A stretch of DNA of 27,053 bases, from positions 1 to 27,053 of the forward strand of contig NZHH01000058.1 in NCBI GenBank assembly GCA_002691245.1. Direction: 5' to 3'. The notes under the pieces are model-generated. The model was not told the DNA's origin. It worked only from the letters and a program-made list of their open reading frames with translations, and searched no databases. This DNA comes from Methylaequor sp002691245 (GTDB lineage: Bacteria > Pseudomonadota > Alphaproteobacteria > Methylaequorales > Methylaequoraceae). A program made the position numbers and the translations under genes. The first letter of the stretch is position 1. Each line of letters starts with the position of its first letter. This document shows positions 7,763 to 15,484 of the stretch, piece by piece.

Positions 7763-9010
7763 TTAATCCCACTTTATTAAATTGATAGGTTCTATCTTCG
7801 TTGCTCTAATCGATGGATATACTGTTGCTGCGAATGAAAGTAAAAGAGATATTAATGTAATTTTAATAATTTGGTTTACTTCAATAATAATTGGTAAATT
7901 TGAAAAAAAATAAATTTCTTCGGAAAATAAATTTGAGCCAATTACAAATTCTATGAATTCTTTAATTTCATTTATATTTAAACAAAAAAGCAAGCCAATT
8001 ACCAAACCTAATATTGTTCCTAACAAACCAATTAAAAATCCGTTAATCATAAATATTTTTAGAAGTTGATAATTTGAAATACCTAAAACTCGCAAAATAC
8101 CAATATCTTTTTTTTTAGTAGAAACAAGTATCATCAAAGATGAAATTAAGTTAAATGCAGCTACTATAATTATTAGCAAAAGAATTAGAAACATTACATT
8201 TCTTTCCACCTCAATAGCATTAAACAATGACGGATTCAATTCTCTCCAATCAATAACTCTTAAATTTTTGGGTATTTCTAAGTTTATTGAGTTTTTTATT
8301 TGACTTAGCTGATCAAACATCTCAACTACAATTTCATAATTATCAATTTTATTTGAATAATTTAAAAATTCTTGAAGCATTTCGATTGGCATAAAGATAA
8401 GCGAGGTGTCGTATTCATACATACCAACATCAAAAAATCCAACTATCTTAAAGTTTGCAGATCTTGGAAAATTACCTAAGAAAGTTTCATAGCTTTTAGC
8501 AGAAAGAACAGAAACATAATCACCAATTTTTAAATTTAATTTTTTTTTTAATTTTTCACCTACAAAAATACCTTCTTTTTCACTAAAGTTTGATAAATAA
8601 TCTTCTTTCAATTTTGTTGAAAATATTTTTCTTTCTTCAAAGTAATTTGTATTAACACCTTTAATTAAAATACCATTTGAATAATTCTTATAAGTAAAAA
8701 GCCCATGACCACTAACAATTTCATGAATCAAAATTTTATTACTTGAAGCCAACAAAGATTCTTTAATTTTTCTATCTTTTGTCATACCTCCAGAATAAAT
8801 TGATTGAATCTTTAAGTGCCCATTAATTCCAAGGATTTTTGAAGTAAGTTCCTCTCTGAACCCATTCATTACAGACATCACAATTATTAAAGTTGCTACA
8901 CCCAATGATATGCCTAAAAAAGAAAAAAGCGTAATGAGGGAAAAGAATTTTTCTTTTGTTTTTGGAAACAAATATTTGATAGAAATCCAAATTTCAAAAA
9001 AAGTCACCAT
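7763..9010 (-). CDS. lolC: lipoprotein-releasing ABC transporter permease (LolC/LolE family)
   Basis: Inner-membrane permease that, with LolD, extracts lipoproteins and hands them to LolA. The 415 residues show the family layout: an N-terminal helix (about 22-45) leading into V-M-S-V-M-N-G-F-R, a large periplasmic domain to about residue 265, then three C-terminal helices with K-K-K-D-I-G-I-L-R-V-L-G and a final Y-P-S-I-R-A-T-K-I-E-P. Only one such permease is encoded here, next to lolD, so it may form a homodimer (as LolF-type permeases do) rather than a LolC/LolE pair; a second copy elsewhere cannot be excluded. ATG three bases after proS; one base before lolD. Confidence 0.92.
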   Translation of the reverse strand: MVTFFEIWISIKYLFPKTKEKFFSLITLFSFLGISLGVATLIIVMSVMNGFREELTSKILGINGHLKIQSIYSGGMTKDRKIKESLLASSNKILIHEIVSGHGLFTYKNYSNGILIKGVNTNYFEERKIFSTKLKEDYLSNFSEKEGIFVGEKLKKKLNLKIGDYVSVLSAKSYETFLGNFPRSANFKIVGFFDVGMYEYDTSLIFMPIEMLQEFLNYSNKIDNYEIVVEMFDQLSQIKNSINLEIPKNLRVIDWRELNPSLFNAIEVERNVMFLILLLIIIVAAFNLISSLMILVSTKKKDIGILRVLGISNYQLLKIFMINGFLIGLLGTILGLVIGLLFCLNINEIKEFIEFVIGSNLFSEEIYFFSNLPIIIEVNQIIKITLISLLLSFAATVYPSIRATKIEPINLIKWD

Positions 9011-9013
9011 AAG

Positions 9014-10294
9014 CTAAGTTATCATATTAATTAAGAATTTTTGTAGAGCTTCAGTTTTTAAGATTTTTTCTGTTTTATCACTTCTATTAATTATACTTAT
9101 TTCGTTTTTATTTTTATATTGATTTCCAATAATTATTTGAATAGGTGTTCCGATAAGATCTGCATCTGAAAATTTTTTTCCAGGTCTTTCGTCCCTGTCA
9201 TCATAAATAACATCGACATTATTTTTTTTTAGTTCATTGTATATTTTTTTAGATTGCTCCTTACAGTTATTATCATTTGGTAAAAGATTTAGTAGATGTA
9301 TCGAAAAAGGAGCTAATGATTCATGCCAAATAATTCCTTTTGAATCATTGGAATGCTCAATATAAGCAGCAGGTATTCTCGATATTCCAATTCCATAGGA
9401 TCCCATAAAAGGCTTAAATTTTCCATTATCAGAATCGATTTGAAAATCAAATGCATCAGAATATTTAGTTCCAAAAAGAAAGATATGAGCTAATTCAATG
9501 CTTTTAAATTTTTTTACTCCTTTTACATCTGAAATTTTTGAATAATACTCATCAGTGTAAGAATTTAAATTTAGCACTTCATCTAAAGAAAGATTTTGAA
9601 AATCTCTCTCAAAAACCTCTTCACTAACAAAAATATCTGATTCTCCAGATTCAACAATTAAATGAAATTCATGCGAAAGGTTACCACCGATTTCACCACT
9701 TGGGGCCCTGACCGGTATAACAGGTATATTTAGATTTTTAAAAATTTCTAAATATATTTTATAAAAATCAAGATAAGTCTTTTCACCATTTTCTTCATCA
9801 ATATCAAAACTATATGCATCCTTCATTAAAAATTCTCTCGCTCTCATAACTCCAAATCTTGGCCTTATTTCGTCTCTAAATTTGCTTTGAATATGATAAA
9901 ATTTTCTGGGAAGAGTTTTATAACTTTTAATATATTGTTTGCCTATAGCAGTAACCATTTCCTCATTTGTTGGTCCATATAATAGCTCTTTATCATTTCT
10001 GTCATTTATTTTTAACATTTCTTTACCATATGANTCGTATCTATCNCTTANTTTCCAAATTTCAGCNTTTTGAATAGTAGGCATTAGAATTTGATTNACA
10101 AAGTTTTTTTCATGATAATATTCAATTATTCTTATTATTTTNTTTAAAACTCTGAATCCTAATGGAAGCCAAGTATAAATTCCTGATGTTTCTTGTCTTA
10201 TCATACCGGATTTNATCATNAGTTCATGCGATTTCATTTTCACTTCACTGGATACGTTTTTTTGTGTAGGAATAAAAAAATTAGAAAATCGCAT
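9014..10294 (-). CDS. proS: prolyl-tRNA synthetase, short form without editing insertion
   Basis: Charges tRNA-Pro with proline. At 426 residues it is the compact alphaproteobacterial form. Visible are the N-terminal R-Q-E-T-S-G-I-Y-T-W-L-P-L-G, Y-G-P-T-N-E-E-M, class II motif 2 R-D-E-I-R-P-R-F-G-V-M-R-A-R-E-F, motif 3 G-S-Y-G-I-G-I-S-R, and an anticodon-binding C-terminus with Y-D-D-R-D-E-R-P-G-K-K-F-S-D-A-D. Between motifs 2 and 3 only a short segment follows G-G-N-L-S-H-E-F, so the roughly 180-residue INS editing domain of E. coli ProRS is absent. ATG start at 10294. Eight N bases lie in the first 90 codons, seven at third positions. Confidence 0.95.
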   Translation of the reverse strand: MRFSNFFIPTQKNVSSEVKMKSHEXMXKSGMIRQETSGIYTWLPLGFRVLXKIIRIIEYYHEKNFXNQILMPTIQXAEIWKXXDRYXSYGKEMLKINDRNDKELLYGPTNEEMVTAIGKQYIKSYKTLPRKFYHIQSKFRDEIRPRFGVMRAREFLMKDAYSFDIDEENGEKTYLDFYKIYLEIFKNLNIPVIPVRAPSGEIGGNLSHEFHLIVESGESDIFVSEEVFERDFQNLSLDEVLNLNSYTDEYYSKISDVKGVKKFKSIELAHIFLFGTKYSDAFDFQIDSDNGKFKPFMGSYGIGISRIPAAYIEHSNDSKGIIWHESLAPFSIHLLNLLPNDNNCKEQSKKIYNELKKNNVDVIYDDRDERPGKKFSDADLIGTPIQIIIGNQYKNKNEISIINRSDKTEKILKTEALQKFLINMIT

Positions 10295-10499
10295 CTTTTA
10301 CCACTGACACAAATATTGATAGAAAAAAAGAAATAATACTTGTAATAATTATTTTTTTTTTAAGCATTGGGTTTTTAGGTGCACCTGGATCATTACCATC
10401 AACAACATTATCGTCTGTTTGGACACCAAGTGGAAGNATGATNAATAATACAAGCCACCATATAATAACAAAAATAACTATTATTTCTAAACCAAACAA
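10281..10499 (-). CDS. DUF1467 family small membrane protein
   Basis: A 72-residue protein of unknown function, conserved between mce and proS in alphaproteobacteria. It has two predicted transmembrane helices (about residues 5-22 and 50-70). A polar loop between them contains L-P-L-G-V-Q and N-D-P-G-A-P-K-N-P-M-L-K-K-K, the family signature. The start is TTG (10497-10499), six bases after an AGGAG in the mce stop region. Its 3' end overlaps proS by 14 bases. Its two N bases both fall at third codon positions, which supports real coding. Function cannot be told from sequence; position suggests nothing beyond co-transcription. Confidence 0.85.
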   Translation of the reverse strand: MFGLEIIVIFVIIWWLVLXIXLPLGVQTDDNVVDGNDPGAPKNPMLKKKIIITSIISFFLSIFVSVVKDAIF

Positions 10500-10502
10500 A
10501 AG

Positions 10503-10907
10503 TTACTCCTGTTCTAATTCAATCAAAGTTCCATAAAAATCNTTTGGATGTAAGAATATTACAGGTTTATCGTGGGCTCCAATCTTTGGCTTATTTTCAC
10601 CTAAAATTCTTATACCAAATGACTTTAATCTATCACAAGCTTTAATAATATCTTTCACTTCAAGACAAATATGATGTATTGCTCCATTATTATTTTTTTC
10701 TAAAAANTTTTTTATGGGNGAGTTCTCACCATAAGGATGCATTAATTCAATTTTTGTATTATCCAACTCGACGAAAACCACACTGACTCCGTGTTCTTTG
10801 TAATTATTTACCACTGAAACATTTGCTCCCAAAATATCTCTATATTTTTTTGATGCTTCATCAAGATTGGGAACAACAATAGCAACGTGATTAAATTTTG
10901 TAAGCAT
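10503..10907 (-). CDS. mce: methylmalonyl-CoA epimerase (VOC family)
   Basis: Interconverts the (2R) and (2S) forms of methylmalonyl-CoA in the route from propionyl-CoA to succinyl-CoA. The 134-residue VOC-fold protein shows F-N-H-V-A-I-V-V near the start (metal-ligand His), V-E-L-D-N-T-K-I-E-L-M-H-P, A-I-H-H-I-C-L-E-V (second His), and the C-terminal G-T-L-I-E-L-E (Glu ligand), the expected pattern. It is preceded by a 30-base gap after rnj. Its final codons (G-A-A-C-A-G-G-A-G-T-A-A) also hold the Shine-Dalgarno for the next gene. Three N bases, all third positions. A different VOC enzyme cannot be excluded by eye, but length, motifs and synteny favour epimerase. Confidence 0.88.
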   Translation of the reverse strand: MLTKFNHVAIVVPNLDEASKKYRDILGANVSVVNNYKEHGVSVVFVELDNTKIELMHPYGENXPIKXFLEKNNNGAIHHICLEVKDIIKACDRLKSFGIRILGENKPKIGAHDKPVIFLHPXDFYGTLIELEQE

Positions 10908-10937
10908 TAATCTATTATATTCTAAATTCTAACAATC

Positions 10938-12575
10938 TCAATGATGGTTAATGGTTTTAAACCAATTTTTTTTTTTTAACAAATTTCTTAATCTAATTTT
11001 TATTTCATCACTTAGGACGTTATCATCTATACTCTGATTTGACAATATTGCGACTTCTTCTGCTAAAAATTTTTTTATTTCATCCTTATTATTATCATCT
11101 AGCAATATTGAAGGGCAAAAAATAACAGGGTCCGTTAGAAGATTATTATCTAAATCCATAATTAGATTTACAAAAATCTGACCATCACTTGATATAATGT
11201 TTACTTCATTGAGCAATTTATTGTTAATTGATATTATCTTATTACCTTTTAACACAGACCTACCACTTATTACNTTTGAAATAACTCTTTTTTCAATATC
11301 ATTATCTAACTGAACCAAATCACCGTTCTCAACTAAAAGTTGACTTTTTACACCACATTCTTTTGCAAAACTTATATGTTCATCCAAATGTCTATATTCT
11401 CCATGAGTTGGAATTAAAAGTTTTGGTTTTATCCAGTTGTACATTTGCTTTAANTCTTTTTTTGAAGGATGTCCTGAAACATGAACTTTNGAATTAGTGT
11501 GATCAAGTAGNACACTACCTATTTTCATAACTCTAGCTTTAACATCATTAATTCTTTTNTCATTACCTGGAATNTCTCTTGATGANAATATNACTGTATC
11601 ATTTACAGAGAGATTTAAAAATTTATGATTTCCTCTAACAAGTCTACTTAATGCAGCTCTTTCTTCCCCTTGACTTCCTGTACAGATTACAACAAGATCA
11701 TCTTCTGGAATNATNTTTGATTCTTTTTCTGANACNATGTTNTTAAAATTTTNTAAATAATTATTTTCAATTGCAGATTCATATATTCGNTTTATTGATC
11801 TGCCCAACATTAAACAACATTTATNATTTTCACTNGCTACTTTAAGTATACTTTCAATTCTTGCAATATTNGAAGCAAANCACGTNATTACAATTTTCCC
11901 TTTTTTTATTTTCGAAAATATTTTTTTTAAGTTTTCTCTTACATCACCCTCGCTTCCTGACTCATGAAAATCAAAAACATTTGTAGAATCACAAATCATA
12001 NTATCAATTCCNCAATCAACAAACTTTTGAAGTTCTATTGAACANATTGGTTTGCCNACCAATGGATTAGNNTCNATTTTCCAGTCNCCNGTGTGAAAAA
12101 TATTTCCTTTCTTGGTTTTAATTAAAATCGCGTTTGGTTCTGGAATGGAATGCGTCATACAAAAAATTTGAATTGAGAAGGAACCTATTTTCAATTCATT
12201 ATTATATTTAAGAATTTTAATATCGTAATCTGAAATTCCCTCTGAAATAAATTTGCGCTTCAACACTGATGCAGTAAAAGGTGAAGTATAAATTGGCACT
12301 TTACCAATCTTCTCAAAAAGGTAAGGTACTGCACCAATGTGGTCTTCATGAGCATGAGTAAGAATCAAAGCAGATAATTTAATATTTTGTTCGAATAAAA
12401 ACTCTATATTCGGCATTATTATGTCATAAGCATTTGTATCTCCATTGTTAAATGTTATACCCAAATCAACCATTATCCATTGATTATCTATATGAAACAA
12501 GTTGCAATTCATGCCTATTTCACCAGATCCACCAAGTGGAAGAAAAAGTAAATTTTTAGGTAAATATTTTTTCAT
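10938..12575 (-). CDS. rnj: ribonuclease J (metallo-beta-lactamase/beta-CASP RNase)
   Basis: A 545-residue RNase J family enzyme with endonuclease and 5'-3' exonuclease roles in RNA decay and processing. The metallo-beta-lactamase motif T-H-A-H-E-D-H-I-G-A gives H74, H76, D78 and H79. Other marks are L-G-G-S-G-E-I-G-M-N at the start, D-S-T-N-V-F, the beta-CASP region with C-T-G-S-Q-G-E, and the late H-V-S-G-H-P-S and P-T-H-G-E-Y-R-H-L motifs. The ATG overlaps the coaX stop (ATGA). The consensus carries 29 N bases, 25 of them at third codon positions, so the frame is intact and the unknown residues are mostly recoverable. An A12 tract encodes the lysines just before the C-terminal N-W-F. Confidence 0.95.
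   Translation of the reverse strand: MKKYLPKNLLFLPLGGSGEIGMNCNLFHIDNQWIMVDLGITFNNGDTNAYDIIMPNIEFLFEQNIKLSALILTHAHEDHIGAVPYLFEKIGKVPIYTSPFTASVLKRKFISEGISDYDIKILKYNNELKIGSFSIQIFCMTHSIPEPNAILIKTKKGNIFHXXDWKXXXNPLXGKPXCSIELQKFVDXGIDXMICDSTNVFDFHESGSEGDVRENLKKIFSKIKKGKIVXTXFAXNIARIESILKVXSENXKCCLMLGRSIXRIYESAIENNYLXNFXNXXSEKESXXIPEDDLVVICTGSQGEERAALSRLVRGNHKFLNLSVNDTXIXSSRXIPGNXKRINDVKARVMKIGSXLLDHTNXKVHVSGHPSKKXLKQMYNWIKPKLLIPTHGEYRHLDEHISFAKECGVKSQLLVENGDLVQLDNDIEKRVISXVISGRSVLKGNKIISINNKLLNEVNIISSDGQIFVNLIMDLDNNLLTDPVIFCPSILLDDNNKDEIKKFLAEEVAILSNQSIDDNVLSDEIKIRLRNLLKKKNWFKTINHH
10966..10977. repeat. 12-base homopolymer (T on plus, A in rnj mRNA)
   Basis: A run of 12 T on the plus strand, reading as A12 near the 3' end of rnj and encoding the lysines before the final N-W-F-K-T-I-N-H-H. 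The frame is intact; slippage would change only the last ten or so residues. Confidence 0.9.
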
Positions 12576-13324
12576 TCTTGAATTAATAAGTTATTAATTA
12601 AAAAGTTTAAACCTTTTGAAATAAAAAATTCGTCTATCTTTATCACATTTTGAAAATAACCTTTAAATAAAGTTGAATTACCACCAGTGAGAATTAATCC
12701 AAACTTCACTTTTTGATTTTCTTCAATTTTTTTTACAAGTCCTTGAATCATACAAATATAGCCCCAGAAAAAACCTGACTGAATTGCTTCTAAAGTATTT
12801 TTCCCAACAATATTTTTTGTTTTTTGGAATTTAACTAGAGGTAATTTTGCAGTACATTGTTTCAAAGAAAGTAAGGAAAGGTCAATCCCTGGTGTTATAA
12901 CTCCTCCATCATAAATCCCTTTTTCATTTATAACATCTATTGTAGTAGCAGTCCCAAAGTCAATTATCATTACAGAACTAGAAAACAAATGTTTTCCGTA
13001 TATCACATTTATTAATCTATCGTCGCCTATAGATTTCTCATCACTAAGTGTAGTTTTAATATCATATGCTTTAACAAGATTTCTAGCTAAATAATAACTT
13101 ATACCATGATCTTTAAATAATTTTTTAAACAAAATAGTGGATTTTGGAACTACAGAAGAAATAATTGCAAGAAATATATTATCATCTAAATCTTTAATAT
13201 ATTTAATGATTTTATTTTTTTCTAAGTTAACTGTACTCACGTTCAAAAACGAAATTTTCTTTTGTTTTTTGAAAGCACAAATCATCACATTTGTATTGCC
13301 TATGTCTATAGTGATATTAATCAG
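12572..13324 (-). CDS. coaX: type III pantothenate kinase with a non-canonical start codon
   Basis: Phosphorylates pantothenate in the first step of CoA synthesis. Family motifs are clear: D-I-G-N-T-N at the N-terminus (phosphate loop), I-G-D-D-R-L-I-N (catalytic Asp region), I-D-F-G-T-A-T-T-I-D, G-G-V-I-T-P-G, and I-L-T-G-G-N. No ATG, GTG or TTG precedes D-I-G-N-T-N in this frame; the upstream stop is at 13340-13342. Starting at the GTG at 13288 would delete the motif. Two near-cognate starts fit. CTG at 13324 is seven bases after a GGAG (complement at 13332-13335) and overlaps the birA stop as CTGA, giving 250 residues. ATT at 13321 puts the motif Asp at residue 6, as in the family, but is ten bases from GGAG. 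I chose CTG on spacing; it could be ATT. Confidence 0.9.
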   Translation of the reverse strand: MINITIDIGNTNVMICAFKKQKKISFLNVSTVNLEKNKIIKYIKDLDDNIFLAIISSVVPKSTILFKKLFKDHGISYYLARNLVKAYDIKTTLSDEKSIGDDRLINVIYGKHLFSSSVMIIDFGTATTIDVINEKGIYDGGVITPGIDLSLLSLKQCTAKLPLVKFQKTKNIVGKNTLEAIQSGFFWGYICMIQGLVKKIEENQKVKFGLILTGGNSTLFKGYFQNVIKIDEFFISKGLNFLINNLLIQE

Positions 13325-14046
13325 ATTATTTCTCCGTAATTAATTTTTACTTCTTCATCATGTTTTTGAATCAATAGTTCCCCAGATGAATTAATTTCTT
13401 TGAAAAACCCATCAATTTTATGATCTCCTAAATTAATGGTAATATTTTTTTTCTTATCAAAAAAAATTGTTGAAAGACTTCTACTAATTTTTTCAAACTC
13501 TATTCTAGAATAATTTTCAAAGAAAGAGTCAAAACATTCAATCAACAGGAAAAAGAAATTTAAAGCGTTATAATTTATTGTCAAATCATTTATGGAGATC
13601 GAAGAAAATTTACTTTGAATAACTTTTGAAATAAAGTTTACACCTATACCAATTACACATTGATTTATTGAACTATTTGAAACATTGGTTTCAATAAGTA
13701 CTCCAGCAATTTTTTTTTTATTTATTAGAATATCATTTGGCCACTTGTAGGATATATTTTTATCCACGCCTATTTTATTAAAAGCATTTATTAACGAATA
13801 GATTGTAAATAAGTTAATCTTTCCAAGATCGTTTACATTGAGTTTTTTTTGAATGGCAAATGAGCAAGTTAAATCACCCTCCTTGCTTATCCATTCTCTA
13901 TTTTTTCTTCCTTTTCCTTTTTCTTGTTTGACTGAAAATAAAGCAATATTTTTATTTTTATTTTGAAGTTTCAAGATTTCTTTAACTTTATCATTAGTAT
14001 TGAGAAGAGATTTAAAAAAATATAAATCAAAATATCTTTCAATCAT
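13321..14046 (-). CDS. birA: biotin--[acetyl-CoA-carboxylase] ligase, no DNA-binding domain
   Basis: Activates biotin to biotinyl-AMP and attaches it to carboxyl-carrier lysines of biotin-dependent carboxylases. The 241 residues begin directly in the catalytic domain. There is a K-G-K-G-R-K-N-R-E-W motif around residues 42-51 (the biotinyl-AMP loop, G-R-G-R-R-G-R in E. coli), S-Y-K-W-P-N-D-I-L near residue 100, K-K-I-A-G-V-L-I-E-T, and V-I-G-I-G-V-N-F. The N-terminal helix-turn-helix that makes E. coli BirA a repressor is absent, so this is a group I ligase with no regulatory role expected. The methylmalonyl-CoA epimerase gene nearby hints at propionyl-CoA carboxylase as one substrate, but that is inference. 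Confidence 0.93.
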   Translation of the reverse strand: MIERYFDLYFFKSLLNTNDKVKEILKLQNKNKNIALFSVKQEKGKGRKNREWISKEGDLTCSFAIQKKLNVNDLGKINLFTIYSLINAFNKIGVDKNISYKWPNDILINKKKIAGVLIETNVSNSSINQCVIGIGVNFISKVIQSKFSSISINDLTINYNALNFFFLLIECFDSFFENYSRIEFEKISRSLSTIFFDKKKNITINLGDHKIDGFFKEINSSGELLIQKHDEEVKINYGEII

Positions 14047-14047
14047 A

Positions 14048-15475
14048 TTATTTCACAGCAAACAAAGACAATGTAATTGATGCACATAAATTTAGGAAAA
14101 ATTGAGGGTATAGAACAACAGTCAAATTAAAAAAGGCAAAACCACAGAGCATATATTTGGATTGATTATTATTAATATTGTCTAAATCATCAATAGGTTC
14201 GTCGAAAAAAATTGATTTTATCAATCTAATATAATAGAACGCTGCTATCACAGAAGTTAAAACTGCAATAATAGCAAGGAAAAAAAGGTTGTTGTCTATT
14301 ATTATATTTAAAATAATAAGCTTTCCAATGAAACCGGCAAGTGGAGGAATTCCAGCCATTGAAAAAAGTATGATAGCTAAGCACCCAGCAATCATAGGTT
14401 GAGATTTGTACAAACCAGAAAGATCTTTTATTGAAGTAACACTAACCTGATCTCTTTGCATATTTAAAATAAAAAGAAACATTCCTAGATTCATAGTTAC
14501 ATAAAAAATCAAATAAATACAAATAGAAGTGATACCATCTTCAGAACCTGGAATTAAAGCCATTAAAATAAAACCTATGTGGTTTATGGTACTATATGCC
14601 ATTAATCGTTTCAAATCCGACTGAAGCAAAGCACCCAATGATCCGATTATCATTGAGGTTATAGACAAAATAATTAAAATTTTACCCCAATCTACAATTA
14701 TTTCTCCAAAGGGATAAACTAATAATCTAATAAGAACACCGAAGGCCGCAATCTTAGGAAGCGTAGATAAGAGAGTTGTAACAATTGAAGGAGCCCCTTG
14801 GTACACATCAGGTGTCCACATATGAAATGGGGCTGCAGATATTTTTAAAGAAAGAGAAACTAAAATGAATATCAGACCAACTATTAGCATTGTTGGGGTA
14901 GAGTAAAGATCAGACATAAATATACTTATATCGTTAAAACTTGTAGATCCAACTAATCCATAGATTAAACTTGTACCGAACAAAAAAATACAAGTAGATA
15001 AACTTCCAATAATAAAGTATTTCACACCAGCTTCTGAAGAAATAAAGTCTTCTCTACTAAAAGAAACTAGAATATATAAAGAAAGGCTTTGAAGTTCCAT
15101 TGACATAAATAATGATAAAAGATCGTTAGAGGAAATCATTAACAACATTCCTACTACTGAAATTAAGAAAATAATAGAGAATTCTGGTCTTCTGAGAGAC
15201 TTAGGGTTTTGAACAGTTAAATAAAAAAAAATTATTAAACCAGAACCAATCAGTATGAGTGATTTCAGAAAAGAACCAAATGAATCCACAATAAAAAATC
15301 CATTAAAAATTATTTGAGAATAAAAAATGTCTTTGAAAATAAGGAATTGTGAAATAAAAATTATAAAAAGTGTTAGATACCCGATTTTTAAGTAACTATC
15401 CTTTTTTAGAAAAGGAGTGATAAATAAAACAAAAACTGAACATATAGCTATAAAAATTTCTGGTATAATTAACAT
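14048..15475 (-). CDS. nuoN: NADH-quinone oxidoreductase subunit N (ND2-like antiporter)
   Basis: The third antiporter-like subunit and last gene of the nuo block, 475 residues with about 14 helices. Conserved elements are M-E-L-Q-S-L-S-L-Y-I-L-V-S-F (Glu helix), F-H-M-W-T-P-D-V-Y-Q-G-A-P, and Q-S-D-L-K-R-L-M-A-Y-S-T-I-N-H-I-G (Lys helix). The stop lies one base from the birA ATG with no sign of a terminator, so transcription probably continues into the biotin ligase, coaX and rnj genes. That arrangement recurs in many alphaproteobacteria. Confidence 0.96.
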   Translation of the reverse strand: MLIIPEIFIAICSVFVLFITPFLKKDSYLKIGYLTLFIIFISQFLIFKDIFYSQIIFNGFFIVDSFGSFLKSLILIGSGLIIFFYLTVQNPKSLRRPEFSIIFLISVVGMLLMISSNDLLSLFMSMELQSLSLYILVSFSREDFISSEAGVKYFIIGSLSTCIFLFGTSLIYGLVGSTSFNDISIFMSDLYSTPTMLIVGLIFILVSLSLKISAAPFHMWTPDVYQGAPSIVTTLLSTLPKIAAFGVLIRLLVYPFGEIIVDWGKILIILSITSMIIGSLGALLQSDLKRLMAYSTINHIGFILMALIPGSEDGITSICIYLIFYVTMNLGMFLFILNMQRDQVSVTSIKDLSGLYKSQPMIAGCLAIILFSMAGIPPLAGFIGKLIILNIIIDNNLFFLAIIAVLTSVIAAFYYIRLIKSIFFDEPIDDLDNINNNQSKYMLCGFAFFNLTVVLYPQFFLNLCASITLSLFAVK

Positions 15476-15484
15476 TGGTTCTCT

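Larger units (their letters stand above)
10034..12090. other. stretch with all 42 ambiguous (N) bases, probably masked strain variation
   Basis: Every N in the window lies here: 8 in proS, 2 in the DUF1467 gene, 3 in mce and 29 in rnj. Measured against the reading frames, 37 fall on third codon positions, 4 on first (10051, 11753, 11825, 12071) and 1 on second (12001). Random failure would give about 14 third positions. None breaks a frame. The simplest reading is a consensus built from two or more related genomes with disagreements masked. Confidence 0.85.

Noticed and set aside
10034..12090. Ambiguous bases taken as evidence of frameshifts or pseudogenes in proS and rnj
   Set aside because: All frames stay open, catalytic motifs are intact and the N bases are mostly at wobble positions.
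13286..13288. GTG as the start of coaX
   Set aside because: Starting here removes D-I-G-N-T-N, which is essential in type III pantothenate kinases and is encoded intact just upstream in the same frame.
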